A stretch of 5,320 bases of DNA from NCBI RefSeq assembly GCF_002410825.1, contig NZ_DHOS01000019.1:1-5320 (forward strand). Reading direction: 5' to 3'. Within the stretch, counting starts at the first letter, position 1; each line of letters starts with the position of its first letter. Below are positions 5,281-5,320 of the stretch, in pieces. The notes below the pieces were generated by a model, which was not told the DNA's origin, ran no database searches, and worked only from the letters and a program-made list of their open reading frames with translations. This DNA is from Proteiniphilum sp. UBA5384 (GTDB taxonomy: Bacteria > Bacteroidota > Bacteroidia > Bacteroidales > Dysgonomonadaceae). The position numbers and the translations under genes are program-made.

Positions 5281-5320
5281 GAACTGTTAGCTCAGCTGGT
5301 TTAGAGCGCTGCCTTGACAG
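5281..5320 (+). tRNA. tRNA-Val (anticodon GAC), 5' part only, cut by the window end
   Basis: The 5' 40 nt of a tRNA are visible. The acceptor 5' strand is GAACTGT (5281-5287), followed by T8 and A9. The D-stem GCTC (5290-5293) pairs with GAGC (5304-5307) around AGCTGGTTTA, which contains the conserved GG. The anticodon-stem 5' strand is CTGCC (5309-5313). The loop is TTGACAG (5314-5320), with T33 at 5315 and anticodon GAC at 5316-5318, which reads valine GUC and GUU codons. The 3' half lies outside the window, so anticodon-stem and acceptor pairing cannot be confirmed. Confidence 0.88.

Overview
The window reads as chromosomal DNA from a member of the Bacteroidota, most likely a Bacteroidales-type organism. 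The main reason is three exact copies of the Bacteroidota -7 promoter element TAnnTTTG at sensible positions. Start codons are also preceded by A-rich stretches rather than Shine-Dalgarno sequences, and the protein sequences look like that group. The genus cannot be fixed from the sequence alone.

Layout. Positions 1-137 hold nothing I can identify. Positions 141-740 (+) carry a short unrecognised ORF followed by an IsdG/HmoA-like antibiotic biosynthesis monooxygenase (ABM)-fold protein that keeps the Asn/Trp/His heme-oxygenase triad. A perfect 8-bp inverted repeat at 731-757 separates it from a convergent (-) pair. That pair is a DEAD-box RNA helicase (2371-1256) followed by a protein with a C-terminal cold-shock domain (1205-759). 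The helicase appears to be transcribed from a -7 element at 2559-2552, which gives a leader of about 175 nt with a GC-rich hairpin.

Positions 2678-5181 (+) form a complete thiamin salvage operon: promoter, TPP riboswitch, intrinsic terminator, thiM, thiE, thiD. The leader can be read at base level. The 3' strand of the riboswitch P1 helix lies in a 7-nt segment (GAAACGG) that is exactly complementary to the 5' arm of the terminator. This is a classical TPP-OFF transcription-attenuation switch. ThiM phosphorylates hydroxyethylthiazole, ThiD phosphorylates HMP and HMP-P, and ThiE joins the two products to thiamin phosphate. No thiC, thiG or thiH lies in the window, so this locus serves salvage and coupling rather than de novo precursor synthesis.

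The window ends inside a tRNA gene, probably tRNA-Val(GAC), with a -7 promoter element only 6 bp upstream of its first base.

I see no mobile element, CRISPR array, defence system or clearly novel system. The most interesting points are regulatory: the resolvable TPP attenuator, the structured helicase leader upstream of an RNA helicase/cold-shock pair, the near-leaderless tRNA promoter, and the unassigned small ORF beside the heme-oxygenase-like gene.
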